From JAJPXC01 sp964520525 (lineage in GTDB: Bacteria > Bacteroidota > Bacteroidia > Bacteroidales > Muribaculaceae): a stretch of 47,492 bases of DNA. Shown piece after piece: positions 33,344 to 42,082 of this stretch. Within the stretch, counting starts at the first letter, position 1; every line of letters starts with the position of its first letter. The stretch lies in contig CAZFNR010000012.1 in the NCBI GenBank assembly GCA_964520525.1, positions 1 to 47,492 of the forward strand. Direction: 5' to 3'. The notes under the pieces were generated by a model. The model did no database searches. It saw nothing but the letters and a program-made list of their open reading frames with translations, and had not been told where the DNA came from. The position numbers and the translations under genes were made by a program.

Positions 33344-34684
33344 ATGTTAATCGCAGTTATTATTTTAGGGGTCATGACCTTGGCTATGACCTCAATTTTT
33401 CTTGTAACGCTCAAATCAAACGGACAATTACGCAATAAGGTTTCAGAAAGCGAAGCGAAAGCAGCCGCCTCTCAAACCGCCGCCGACAACGCCCAGCATC
33501 TGTTACAAGAGGAACAACAGCGCTTATCACACGCACAAGAACAACTCATGGACTGCAGAGCCACCGAGGTCTCACTGCGGGAAGAAAACAGCCGGCTGAA
33601 TGAACGCATCAGATTTGGCGAAGAAGAGAAACAACGCCTTGCGGAAGAATCTGAACTAAGATTCAAGAATCTCGCTAACCAAATTTTCATGGATAATTCA
33701 CGCACATTCAAGGAGCAGCATGAAACCAGATTGAGCGAAATCCTAACGCCATTGAAAGAAAACATCGAACAGTTTAAAAAGACCGTATCGGACAGCTATT
33801 CCACAGAGGCCCGCGAACGGTTCTCCCTTCAAGAAAAAATAAAAGAATTGATGGAGCTTAACATGTCAATAGGCCGGGAAGCCAAGGAACTCGCCGTGGC
33901 ATTGCGAGGCAACAGCAAGACGCAGGGAGACTGGGGTGAGATGATTCTTGAAAACATTCTTGAGAAGTCGGGGCTTGTGCGCGGGCGTGAGTTCACTGTT
34001 CAACAGACCGTAGACGATGAAGGGCGCACCCTCCGCGACTCCGAAGGGCGGCATTTGCGTCCGGACGTTGTAATAAACTATCCAGATGGACGATGCGTTG
34101 TAATAGACTCAAAAGTTTCCCTATCAGCCTATGTCGGCTTAGTCAACTGCGACGACAACGATGAACGTACAGCTCTCGGCAAACAGCATATCGCATCGGT
34201 AAGGGCGCACATCCGCGAACTCGCCCAAAAGGATTACCAAAGCTATGTGGGTGGCGGCAAAACCGATTTTGTCATGATGTTCATCCCCAACGAAGGCGCT
34301 TACATAACGGCAATGCAACTCGACGACACGCTTTGGCAACAAGCCTATGAGCAACGCGTGCTGATAGTGTCGCCCACCCATCTCATTTCGGCGCTCAAAC
34401 TTGTTGAGCAATTGTGGCAACACGACCGCATGGCACATAACGTACTCGACATAGCTACAGCCGGGGGAAATATGTATGACAAGTTTGTCGGTTTTGTGGA
34501 GGATATGCTTCGCATCGAAAAAGCCATAACTTCGACCCGTGAAGCTTATGACAAGGCTCTTAACAAACTGACCGAGGGTAAAGGCAATCTCGTCAGCAGA
34601 GCAGAGAAACTAAAAAAAATGGGGGCAAAAGTGACAAAAAGCCTGCCGTCGGCCATGGTTGAGACCGACAATGACGATGAATAA
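33344..34684 (+). CDS. rmuC: DNA recombination protein RmuC
   Basis: 446 residues. An N-terminal membrane helix (LIAVIILGVMTLAMTSIFLV) is followed by a long coiled coil to about residue 140, rich in Glu/Gln/Arg, then the RmuC domain: GNSKTQGDWGEMILENILEKSGL, RPDVVINYPDGRCVVIDSKVSL, GGGKTDFVMMFIPNEGAY and RVLIVSPTHLISALKLVEQLW. RmuC proteins limit inversions between short inverted repeats and have a restriction-endonuclease-like fold; the conserved Asp and DSK residues are seen. A one-mismatch -7 element (TACCTTTA, near 33317) lies upstream. It is divergent from the SGNH gene and followed by a 119-base gap. Confidence 0.93.
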   Translation: MLIAVIILGVMTLAMTSIFLVTLKSNGQLRNKVSESEAKAAASQTAADNAQHLLQEEQQRLSHAQEQLMDCRATEVSLREENSRLNERIRFGEEEKQRLAEESELRFKNLANQIFMDNSRTFKEQHETRLSEILTPLKENIEQFKKTVSDSYSTEARERFSLQEKIKELMELNMSIGREAKELAVALRGNSKTQGDWGEMILENILEKSGLVRGREFTVQQTVDDEGRTLRDSEGRHLRPDVVINYPDGRCVVIDSKVSLSAYVGLVNCDDNDERTALGKQHIASVRAHIRELAQKDYQSYVGGGKTDFVMMFIPNEGAYITAMQLDDTLWQQAYEQRVLIVSPTHLISALKLVEQLWQHDRMAHNVLDIATAGGNMYDKFVGFVEDMLRIEKAITSTREAYDKALNKLTEGKGNLVSRAEKLKKMGAKVTKSLPSAMVETDNDDE

Positions 34685-34771
34685 ACTTATAATCTTGCAA
34701 TCTGTTATACAATAACTGATGACGGTCGTTAATTTTATTATCCAATGAACGTGATAATCGCGAAAAGTATG

Positions 34772-34779
34772 TAAATTTG
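34772..34779 (+). promoter_or_regulatory. -7 promoter element of the deaminase/S41/cyclo-ligase run
   Basis: TAAATTTG is an exact -7 match with start expected near 34785, about 19 bases before ATG 34804. No -33 box was recognised at the usual distance. Confidence 0.5.
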
Positions 34780-34803
34780 CGCCGATAAAAGTTTAGTCTT
34801 AAA

Positions 34804-35235
34804 ATGAATCAGATAGACAAGCAGGAATTACTTGACAAAAGATACTTGAGAATGTCAAGGATTTGGTCTGAGAATTCCTATTGCCAACGGAGGAAAGTCG
34901 GAGCGATTTTGGTGAAAAATTCCATGATTATATCTGACGGTTTCAACGGCACTCCGTCAGGATTTGAGAATATATGCGAAGATGAGGACGGCCAAACAAA
35001 ACCATACGTCCTGCACGCCGAGGCCAACGCCATCTCCAAAGTGGCTCGCAGCAACAATTCAAGCGATGGGTCAACCTTGTATGTCACTGCATCGCCATGT
35101 CTTGAATGCGCGAAACTGATTATTCAGGCAGGCATAAAACGAGTTGTTTTCAACGAGTTATACAGATTGTCGACAGGGGTGGAACTGCTCGAACGCGCCG
35201 GTGTCGAATGCGTACACGTTCCGACAATCGATTGA
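34804..35235 (+). CDS. dCMP/cytidine deaminase family zinc protein
   Basis: 143 residues. Zinc-dependent deaminase motifs are complete: LHAEANAI with zinc-ligand His and catalytic Glu, and SPCLECAKLII with two Cys ligands. The segment GFNGTPSGFENICED and the short length match deoxycytidylate deaminases (ComE-B/dCMP deaminase type), which convert dCMP to dUMP for thymidylate synthesis. A close alternative is a related nucleotide or tRNA-unrelated deaminase, so no gene symbol is given. It leads a run of five plus-strand genes with gaps of 57, 13, 6 and then an overlap. Confidence 0.88.
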   Translation: MNQIDKQELLDKRYLRMSRIWSENSYCQRRKVGAILVKNSMIISDGFNGTPSGFENICEDEDGQTKPYVLHAEANAISKVARSNNSSDGSTLYVTASPCLECAKLIIQAGIKRVVFNELYRLSTGVELLERAGVECVHVPTID

Positions 35236-35292
35236 CACAAGGCGACACGGATTTAAAGCAATAAGTTATTCCGCTTACGTTTTTTTCTAACG

Positions 35293-36915
35293 ATGAAAAT
35301 AAAGACAAATTCAGCGATGTGGATACCGCTGCTTGTAGCGGCAGCATTTGTAGGCGGCTGGATCGCCGGTGAAAAGCTATGCAATACCCACGGCAATACT
35401 CCCGCCGAGAAGAAACTCAACACAATCCTCAACCTGATTAAAAGCGACTATGTCGATGAAGTCAACCTCGACAGCCTGCTGGAATACACCCTTCCGCAAC
35501 TGATGACGACACTCGACCCGCACTCCGCTTACATATCAGCCAAAGACCTCAAAGCGGTCAACGATGACCTCGACGGCTCATTCAGCGGAATTGGGATATC
35601 ATTTATGGTCAACAACGACACAATCACAGTCCTGGAAGTTTCAGCCGGAGGGCCAGCCGAGAGAGTTGGCATAGTAGCAGGTGACCGCATAGTAAAAGTA
35701 AACGGAGAGAACGTAGCCGGCATAGGCATATCAGCCGATCATGTCAAGACTCTGCTTAGAGGGGAAGCCGATACCCGCGTAAAACTCGGCGTAAAACGTC
35801 AAGGTTCAAAGAAAACCTACGAATTTGAGGTGACACGCGGTGAAATACCAAACAAATCAATAGACGCCGCATATGTCACGACCGGCGATATCGGCTACAT
35901 TAGGGTCGGGAAATTCACTCGCGCCACTTACAGCGAGTTTATAACAGCGTTAAACGACCTGACTCAAGACGGGGCAAAATCGTTCATCATCGACCTGCGT
36001 GGCAACGGAGGCGGCGTGATGGAGGCTGCGATACTTATGGCAAACGAATTTCTTCCGGCCCGCGCTATCGTTATGGCAAAGAAAGGGCGTGACGGGAAGG
36101 AAGACGACATCTATCTCAGTGACGGCACCGGCAACTATCAAGATGTGCCCTTGACTGTTATCATCGACGAATATTCAGCGAGCTCAAGCGAAATACTTGC
36201 GGGGGCTATCCAGGACAACGACCGAGGCCTCATCATCGGGCGTCGGTCATTCGGGAAGGGACTTATTCAGCATCAACTCGTATTGCCCGACAGCAGCGCG
36301 ATACGCCTAACGATAGCTCGTTATTATACACCATCGGGACGTTGCATCCAAAAAGATTATAAATTCGGGCAAACAGCTGCATACGAGAACGATATCCTCG
36401 AGCGCTACAACCACGGCGAAGCGTTCAGTGCCGACTCAATCAAATTCGACACAAAAAATATATTCAGGACCATCGGAGGCCGCACGGTCTACGGCGGGGG
36501 TGGTATAATGCCCGACATATTTGTCCCTAACGACACATCGGGCATCACAGGCTACTATGTCAATGTGGCAAACGCCGGTCTGCTGCAACGCTTCGCATTT
36601 GAATACTGTGACCTTAACCGACAAGAGCTGTTGAAATCTGACAACGTTGACCAACTGCTCAAACGTATGCCCTCCGACGATGTGTTACTACGCTCGTTCG
36701 TCGGATTCGCCGCCCAGAACGGTGTCCCGGCTCGCTGGTATTACATCAACATTTCTCATGGATTGATTGTTAATCAACTGAAGGCTTTAATCGCGCGTGA
36801 CATATTAGGAATCTCGGCCTACTATGCTATAATCAACAAGACTGACACTAACGTGTTGCGCTCCATCGATGAAATCAAGAGGGGCAATGCCTCAGTGCCC
36901 ATAAAAGGGGAATAA
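35293..36915 (+). CDS. S41 family carboxy-terminal processing protease
   Basis: 540 residues. An N-terminal membrane helix (WIPLLVAAAFVGGWIAG) puts the enzyme in the periplasm. A PDZ domain (near residues 90-170, GSFSGIGISFMVNNDTITV to GDRIVKVNGENV) is followed by the S41 peptidase: FIIDLRGNGGGVMEAA, the catalytic Ser in EYSASSSEILAGAI near 296, and Lys in GRRSFGKGLIQ near 321. Such proteases process or degrade periplasmic proteins with exposed C-termini; related enzymes act in envelope maintenance. The C-terminal extension of about 130 residues is typical of Bacteroidetes CtpA-like proteases. The 5-formyl-THF cyclo-ligase gene follows after 13 bases. Confidence 0.94.
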   Translation: MKIKTNSAMWIPLLVAAAFVGGWIAGEKLCNTHGNTPAEKKLNTILNLIKSDYVDEVNLDSLLEYTLPQLMTTLDPHSAYISAKDLKAVNDDLDGSFSGIGISFMVNNDTITVLEVSAGGPAERVGIVAGDRIVKVNGENVAGIGISADHVKTLLRGEADTRVKLGVKRQGSKKTYEFEVTRGEIPNKSIDAAYVTTGDIGYIRVGKFTRATYSEFITALNDLTQDGAKSFIIDLRGNGGGVMEAAILMANEFLPARAIVMAKKGRDGKEDDIYLSDGTGNYQDVPLTVIIDEYSASSSEILAGAIQDNDRGLIIGRRSFGKGLIQHQLVLPDSSAIRLTIARYYTPSGRCIQKDYKFGQTAAYENDILERYNHGEAFSADSIKFDTKNIFRTIGGRTVYGGGGIMPDIFVPNDTSGITGYYVNVANAGLLQRFAFEYCDLNRQELLKSDNVDQLLKRMPSDDVLLRSFVGFAAQNGVPARWYYINISHGLIVNQLKALIARDILGISAYYAIINKTDTNVLRSIDEIKRGNASVPIKGE

Positions 36916-36928
36916 TAATGAGACAATC

Positions 36929-37489
36929 ATGAGAAAAGAGGAAATACGCCGACGAATAAAGGCACAAAAGAGCTTGTTGTCAATGAAAGAAAAGTCAGAG
37001 GCAGCTGCAAAAGTGTTTGACTCGCTCGAACACTCAGCCGCATTCATGCTCGCCGATAATATCCTCTTGTATCATTCTCTCCCCGACGAATTGTCAACCC
37101 GCGAATTTATAGACCGCTGGCATAACAAAAAGCATTTTTTTCTACCAAGGGTCAACGGTGTTAATCTTGAAATACTACATTATGACCAATCGACCTTGCG
37201 GTTGGGGGCTTTCCACATAGAGGAGCCATCAGGCGATGAGCTTACATCTATCGAAAATATCGAGATGGTTGTTGTTCCCGCCATAGCCTACGACCACCGA
37301 GGTAACAGGGTTGGCCGCGGAAAGGGATTCTACGACCGTCTGCTTGCCGACACGAAAGCGACCAAAGTGGGTGTGGTCTATGATTTTCAACTCGTTGACG
37401 ATATTGAAACAGAGCCCCACGATGTCAAAGTCGATGTAGTCATCACAGAAAGTCGCATCATCACCGTCAGGCATGATAATAGATTCTGA
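36929..37489 (+). CDS. 5-formyltetrahydrofolate cyclo-ligase
   Basis: 186 residues. It shows the N-terminal basic helix KEEIRRRIKAQKSLLS, the substrate and ATP region around FFLPRVNG and GAFHIEEPSG, and the family signature VPAIAYDHRGNRVGRGKGFYDRLL, whose GRGKGFYDR binds ATP-phosphate. The enzyme converts 5-formyl-THF to 5,10-methenyl-THF, returning the storage form to the folate pool used for purine and thymidylate synthesis, which fits the nearby dCMP deaminase-like gene. The next gene starts 6 bases after the stop. Confidence 0.94.
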   Translation: MRKEEIRRRIKAQKSLLSMKEKSEAAAKVFDSLEHSAAFMLADNILLYHSLPDELSTREFIDRWHNKKHFFLPRVNGVNLEILHYDQSTLRLGAFHIEEPSGDELTSIENIEMVVVPAIAYDHRGNRVGRGKGFYDRLLADTKATKVGVVYDFQLVDDIETEPHDVKVDVVITESRIITVRHDNRF

Positions 37490-37495
37490 ATTGCA

Positions 37496-38176
37496 ATGGC
37501 ATTGATACAACCGACCTCGACATTAAGCGAAATAATCGCCCAGGAACCATCGATAATACCCGTAATCAACCGTTTCGGAATATTTCTCGGTACCGGTGAC
37601 AGCACTATAGAAACAATATGCGCCGACAAGAAACTCGATACCGATTTTTTTGTCATGATACTTAACACCTTCACCAATGAGGTATATTTTCCCGAAAAGC
37701 ATCTCAGGAGTATCGACCCTTTGGTGATTGTCAATTACCTAAGGCTCACCGACAGTTCTTATCTGAAATTTCAACTGCCTAATATTGAACGGCATTTCGC
37801 ATCGTTATTACAGCACAGCAGCGGCACGGCCAATAACCTCAAATTGATGAAAACGTTTTTCGACGAGGTAAAAGAAGATGTTAAGGCTTTTATTGATAAC
37901 GATACCAACTGTTGGTTCACCAATATCGAGAATGAGACATTCGAGAACATAGACTGCCCCGCTCCCGACAACGGCGAAGCCATCGAGGAAAAAATCAGCG
38001 ATTTACGCAACATGATGATTATGCATCTGCAAGGTGAATATGACCCGAATTTGTGTTATGCGGTTATTGTCGCTATCATAGCTTTTGAAAAGGATTTCAG
38101 ACAAAACAACCGTATCAGAAACCGAATACTTCTTCCTCTTTGTCGCAAATCGTTAAACGCTGAGGAATCAATGTGA
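37496..38176 (+). CDS. degenerate ScdA_N/hemerythrin-like protein
   Basis: 226 residues, soluble, with no signal peptide. The first 60 residues (STLSEIIAQEPSIIPVINRFGI then DSTIETICADKKLDTDFFV) match the ScdA N-terminal (DUF542) pattern of iron-sulfur cluster repair proteins, but the usual FCCGG motif is replaced by FLGTG, so both Cys are missing. The rest is helical and aligns loosely with a hemerythrin-like bundle (YLKFQLPNIERHFASLL, later KEDVKAFIDNDTNCWF), where expected ligand His are mostly absent. A diiron site is therefore doubtful. The gene overlaps the regulator that follows (TGATG), so the two are translated together. A role as a sensor or partner of that regulator is inference. 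Assignment to ScdA/RIC is by pattern only. Confidence 0.55.
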   Translation: MALIQPTSTLSEIIAQEPSIIPVINRFGIFLGTGDSTIETICADKKLDTDFFVMILNTFTNEVYFPEKHLRSIDPLVIVNYLRLTDSSYLKFQLPNIERHFASLLQHSSGTANNLKLMKTFFDEVKEDVKAFIDNDTNCWFTNIENETFENIDCPAPDNGEAIEEKISDLRNMMIMHLQGEYDPNLCYAVIVAIIAFEKDFRQNNRIRNRILLPLCRKSLNAEESM

Positions 38177-38730
38177 TGGTTAGCACAACTAAATTTGTCA
38201 TAGTGGACAACGATACGGCCAGAGCCATCGGGTTGAAGCATTTGCTTGAACGATTTTATAACGCTGATGTCTATTTGTCGCAATCGCCAGAAAGTGATTA
38301 CTCAACCGACGATAACATATCGACAAAATACCTTGTGTCGGCAGATATGCTTGTCAGAAGCATAGATTTTTTCATCGCACGCCGGCAGCGCACAACGATT
38401 ATCAATGGGGAACGCGATATATCGGGGATGACATCGATTGACTCTACAGCCGACGAAAGTGACCTTATCGAGCAATTGGGAGCACTCATAGTCCCAACAC
38501 AAGAATCAGCCATATCGACTAATTTGTCACAGCGAGAGATAGAGGTGTTGAAACTCGTCGCCATGGGATTTATCAACAAAGAAATCGCCGAAACGCTATC
38601 AATCAGCATCAACACAGTCTTGACCCACCGGCGCAACATCACGGCTAAACTCGGAATCAAAAGCGTTTCGGGTCTCGGCGTTTATGCTTTGATGAACGGT
38701 TACATCCGCGAAAGTGACCTTAAACGGTGA
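38176..38730 (+). CDS. LuxR-type HTH regulator with degenerate receiver-like domain
   Basis: 184 residues from ATG 38176 (a GTG at 38173 adds one residue). The C-terminal HTH is a clear LuxR/NarL domain: LSQREIEVLKLVAMGFINKEIAETL then SISINTVLTHRRNITAKLGI, near residues 117-163. The N-terminal part begins KFVIVDNDTARAIGLKHLLE, like a response-regulator receiver, but no phospho-acceptor Asp in the usual position or conserved Lys is evident, so it is probably not phosphorylated. Its start overlaps the stop of the ScdA-like gene. Targets are unknown. It may control the ABC-F gene just downstream, whose promoter lies in a 10-bp inverted repeat, but this is speculative. Confidence 0.85.
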   Translation: MVSTTKFVIVDNDTARAIGLKHLLERFYNADVYLSQSPESDYSTDDNISTKYLVSADMLVRSIDFFIARRQRTTIINGERDISGMTSIDSTADESDLIEQLGALIVPTQESAISTNLSQREIEVLKLVAMGFINKEIAETLSISINTVLTHRRNITAKLGIKSVSGLGVYALMNGYIRESDLKR

Positions 38731-38734
38731 AAAG

Positions 38735-38770
38735 TTGCTAACTTTGCATATGTTTTTCAGAAGTTAGCAA
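38735..38770 (+). repeat. 10-bp perfect inverted repeat spanning the ABC-F promoter
   Basis: TTGCTAACTT (38735-38744) and AAGTTAGCAA (38761-38770) are exact complements with a 16-base loop, followed by ATTTTTAG. In transcripts from upstream it could form a weak, A/T-rich terminator. As DNA it surrounds the -7 element at 38739-38746 and could be an operator. Confidence 0.6.
38739..38746 (+). promoter_or_regulatory. -7 promoter element of the ABC-F gene
   Basis: TAACTTTG is an exact -7 match and overlaps the left arm of the inverted repeat 38735-38770. It predicts a leader of about 40 bases before ATG 38794. No -33 box was found. Confidence 0.5.
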
Positions 38771-38793
38771 ATTTTTAGAGCAGACCCCAACAA

Positions 38794-40764
38794 ATGATTT
38801 CCATACAGAACCTATCGGTTGAATTTAGCGCCAAATCTCTTTTTGACAACATCAATTATGTCATCAACAAGAAAGATAAGATAGCACTCGTCGGCAAAAA
38901 CGGCGCAGGCAAATCTACAATGCTCAAAATAATCGCCGGGCTCCAAAAGCCGACGAGTGGGAGTGTAGCTGTGCCTAACGACACCACCATCGCCTACCTT
39001 CCGCAGCAAATGGAACTAAACGACAAGCGTACGGTTGCTGAGGAAGTCAGACAGGCGTTTTCACATATCGACAAGATGCATGAGCAGATTGATGAGATTA
39101 ACGCCTCACTCATTGAACGCACCGACTATGAAAGCGACGACTATCAGAAGCTGATTGACCGACTGACCACACTGACCGAGCATCTTGCTATGGAAGAGAG
39201 CGAAAACTGCGAAGCCGAAATGGAGAAGACCTTGTTAGGTCTCGGCTTCAACCGTTCTGATTTCAATCGGCCTACAGCCGAGTTCAGCGGTGGCTGGCGA
39301 ATGAGAATAGAGCTTGCCAAACTTTTGCTAAGGCATCCCGATGTGTTATTGCTCGACGAGCCCACAAACCACCTCGACATAGAGTCTATTCAGTGGCTTG
39401 AGAGTTTTCTGATAACGAAAGCTAATGCCGTTGTGCTCGTGTCGCACGACCGTGCGTTCATCGACAACATCACCAACCGCACCATAGAAATTTCAATGGG
39501 AAAAATCTACGACTACTCGGTGAACTACTCAAAATATGTGATACTGCACCAGGAACGCATCGAGCAGCAAATGAGAGCCTACCTGAATCAACAAAAACAG
39601 ATCCAGGAAACCGAGGATTTTATCGAGCGGTTCAGATATAAAGCCACTAAAGCCGTACAAGTACAAAGCCGCATCAAGCAACTCGCAAAGATTGACCGGA
39701 TTGAAGTCGATGAGGTCGATACTTCTCGACTCAATCTACGTTTTCCTCCGGCTCCTCGCTCAGGCGATTATCCGCTCATACTCGACAACGTAGGGAAACG
39801 ATATGGCGACCATCAGGTATTCGACCATGCTACATTCACAGTCAAACGAGGCGAGAAAGTTGCGTTTGTCGGAAAAAACGGCGAGGGCAAATCCACTCTT
39901 GTCAAATGTATCATGAACGAAATTCCGTTCACCGGCACACTAAAGGTGGGACACAACGTGAAAATCGGGTATTTTGCCCAGAATCAAGCACAGATGCTTG
40001 ATGGCGACATTACGGTGTTCGACACCATTGACCGCGTTGCCGTAGGTGACATCCGCACCAAAATACGCGACATCCTCGGCGCGTTCATGTTCGGAGGAGA
40101 AGCGTCAGACAAAAAAGTAAAAGTGTTGTCAGGAGGTGAAAAGACGCGTCTCGCTATGATCAAACTGCTACTGGAGCCCGTCAATCTCTTGATTCTCGAC
40201 GAGCCGACCAACCATCTTGACATGAAGACCAAAGACATTTTGAAACAAGCTATCAAAGATTTCAACGGCACAGTGATAGTTGTCTCTCACGATCGTGAAT
40301 TTCTTGACGGACTCGTTGAAAAGGTCTATGAATTTGGTGGAGGGAAAGTGATAGAATGTCTCGGAGGGATATACGAGTTCCTCGAAAAGAAAAAATTAGC
40401 GTCGCTCGCAGAACTTGAGTTAAGCAAATCCCCTACTCCGACCAAAAGCAACAAACAGGCACAACCATCTACATCGACCGTCGACGAGGCTAAAAGCGTT
40501 CCGGCGCTACCGAAGCCGCGTCTTAGCTACGCCGAACAACGCGAGCGGGACAAAATCACACGCAAGGCTGAGAAAAAAGTCTCGGAGGCAGAGGCAGAAG
40601 TATCCAGGCTTGAACAAGAGTTGGCCGAAATTGAACAATCAATAGCTAACGGAGAGACCGACAATGAAATATTCACTCGCCATCAAAACACAGCAAAAAA
40701 GTTAGAAAATGCCATGAGCCTGTGGGAACTCGCCTCAATGGAACTCGACGAGCTAAAGAAATAA
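38794..40764 (+). CDS. ABC-F family ATPase (Uup/YdiF-like)
   Basis: 656 residues with two ABC domains and no membrane part. Walker A motifs are GKNGAGKST (34-42) and GKNGEGKST (near 358); signatures FSGGWRMRIELA near 164 and LSGGEKTRLAM near 445; Walker B LLLDEPTNHLD near 188 and LILDEPTNHLD near 468. A linker with charged helices joins the halves, and the C-terminal 120 residues include a Pro/Thr/Ser spacer and a coiled coil (KVSEAEAEVSRLEQELAEIEQS), as in Uup-like proteins. ABC-F proteins bind the ribosome and act as translation factors; a few give antibiotic resistance, but nothing here suggests that rather than a housekeeping role. Confidence 0.93.
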   Translation: MISIQNLSVEFSAKSLFDNINYVINKKDKIALVGKNGAGKSTMLKIIAGLQKPTSGSVAVPNDTTIAYLPQQMELNDKRTVAEEVRQAFSHIDKMHEQIDEINASLIERTDYESDDYQKLIDRLTTLTEHLAMEESENCEAEMEKTLLGLGFNRSDFNRPTAEFSGGWRMRIELAKLLLRHPDVLLLDEPTNHLDIESIQWLESFLITKANAVVLVSHDRAFIDNITNRTIEISMGKIYDYSVNYSKYVILHQERIEQQMRAYLNQQKQIQETEDFIERFRYKATKAVQVQSRIKQLAKIDRIEVDEVDTSRLNLRFPPAPRSGDYPLILDNVGKRYGDHQVFDHATFTVKRGEKVAFVGKNGEGKSTLVKCIMNEIPFTGTLKVGHNVKIGYFAQNQAQMLDGDITVFDTIDRVAVGDIRTKIRDILGAFMFGGEASDKKVKVLSGGEKTRLAMIKLLLEPVNLLILDEPTNHLDMKTKDILKQAIKDFNGTVIVVSHDREFLDGLVEKVYEFGGGKVIECLGGIYEFLEKKKLASLAELELSKSPTPTKSNKQAQPSTSTVDEAKSVPALPKPRLSYAEQRERDKITRKAEKKVSEAEAEVSRLEQELAEIEQSIANGETDNEIFTRHQNTAKKLENAMSLWELASMELDELKK

Positions 40765-40841
40765 TCACACCAAAGATTATTCCACCGACATTCAGCAAAA
40801 ACTATATGGGTTAAAGATATAGGATATCCAGATTTTTTGAT

Positions 40842-40849
40842 TATATTTG
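40842..40849 (+). promoter_or_regulatory. -7 promoter element of dnaN
   Basis: TATATTTG is an exact -7 match, start expected near 40855, leaving an 80-base leader. It lies in the 171-base gap after the ABC-F gene. No DnaA boxes were seen around it. Confidence 0.5.
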
Positions 40850-40935
40850 TGATTAATTTCGCTGAGATGTACCCATTGACGGCAGCGTCTGTGCGATTTA
40901 ACCATTAACGATAACAAAAACAAAACCTTAACGAT

Positions 40936-42066
40936 ATGAAATTTAACGTTCCCAGTAAGACACTTTACAGCTATGTGTCGGCTGTCAGCAAGGTAATTAA
41001 CTCAAAGAATGCCCTTGCAATTCTAAACAATTTCCTGTTTAACCTCGACGGGAGCATGTTAACAATCACCGCCTCTGACATGGAAAACACGTTGACCGCA
41101 CGTGTACTTGTCACCGAGGCCGAAGGGAATGGACAATTTTGCATCGACGCACATCGCATGGTCGACCTGCTGCGAGAGATTCCTGATCAAGGTATCACAT
41201 TTGAAATCAATGACGAAACTCTCGCAGTCGAAATCACATATCCCGGCGGTAACTACAGCTTAATCGCTATCAACGGCATCGAATACCCAAGTTCCAAAAC
41301 AGAAAGTGCTGACGATGATTCTCTCAAATTCACTTGTCCGTCAGAGCAAATCATCAAAGGTATAGACAATACCTTGTTCGCAGTAAGCTCTGATGAGCTG
41401 CGACCTCAGATGATGGGCATATTGTGGGATATAAAAACCGACAATATCACGTTTGTAGCGACCGATACCCGCAAGTTGGTGAAATACCGCAACTCTTTGT
41501 CGCAGCCTGGGGTGGAAGGCTCGTTCATTCTCCCTGTTAAGCCAGCCAATATTCTCAAATCGGTATTCGCCAAGGAGGAGGAAATCAAGGTCACAATTGA
41601 TCCCAAAAGCGCGACTTTCGAATCTGATGCCTACACATTCAATTGCCGTTTTATAAAAGGCAACTTCCCCGACTATAACAGGGTAATCCCGACCAACAAC
41701 CCTTGCACTCTCACAATAGACCGCCAGCTTTTTGTCAACGCCGTACGCCGCGTGGGCATATTCGTTCAAGCAAGCAACGGTCTGATTAAATTTAAGCTCA
41801 CCCCAGATAAGATTTTGATGAAGGCCCAAGACAACAATGTCTGCACCTTAGCACGCGAAGAGCTAAGTTGCGACTATGTCGGGCATGAACTGGTCATAGG
41901 GTTAAGCGCACCATATCTTATTGAAATTTGCAACACCATCTCCACGACAGAACTCGTAGTCAAACTCGCTGACCCGAGCCGTCCATGCGTGTTCCTCCCC
42001 TCCGAAAATGACGAGAACAGCGAATTGCTTATGCTGTTGATGCCGATGAACGTTACCGATTTCTAA
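40936..42066 (+). CDS. dnaN: DNA polymerase III subunit beta (sliding clamp)
   Basis: 376 residues, full length, with the three repeated clamp subdomains of about 125 residues each. The start MKFNVPSKTLYSYVSAVSKVI matches family N-termini; GQFCIDAHRMVDLLREIPD, FVATDTRKLVKYR (central ATDTxRL-type motif) and the C-terminal LLMLLMPMN are conserved. The dimeric ring tethers the replicative polymerase to DNA. dnaN here is not beside dnaA but heads a conserved Bacteroidetes run with an exonuclease, coaBC, DUF4835, recN and rlmB. The gap to the next gene is 16 bases. Confidence 0.97.
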   Translation: MKFNVPSKTLYSYVSAVSKVINSKNALAILNNFLFNLDGSMLTITASDMENTLTARVLVTEAEGNGQFCIDAHRMVDLLREIPDQGITFEINDETLAVEITYPGGNYSLIAINGIEYPSSKTESADDDSLKFTCPSEQIIKGIDNTLFAVSSDELRPQMMGILWDIKTDNITFVATDTRKLVKYRNSLSQPGVEGSFILPVKPANILKSVFAKEEEIKVTIDPKSATFESDAYTFNCRFIKGNFPDYNRVIPTNNPCTLTIDRQLFVNAVRRVGIFVQASNGLIKFKLTPDKILMKAQDNNVCTLAREELSCDYVGHELVIGLSAPYLIEICNTISTTELVVKLADPSRPCVFLPSENDENSELLMLLMPMNVTDF

Positions 42067-42082
42067 AAAAACGACTACCGAA

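Noticed and set aside
38794..40764. ABC-F protein as an antibiotic resistance determinant
   Set aside because: Sequence and neighbours look like a housekeeping Uup-like factor; no resistance context or transfer signs.
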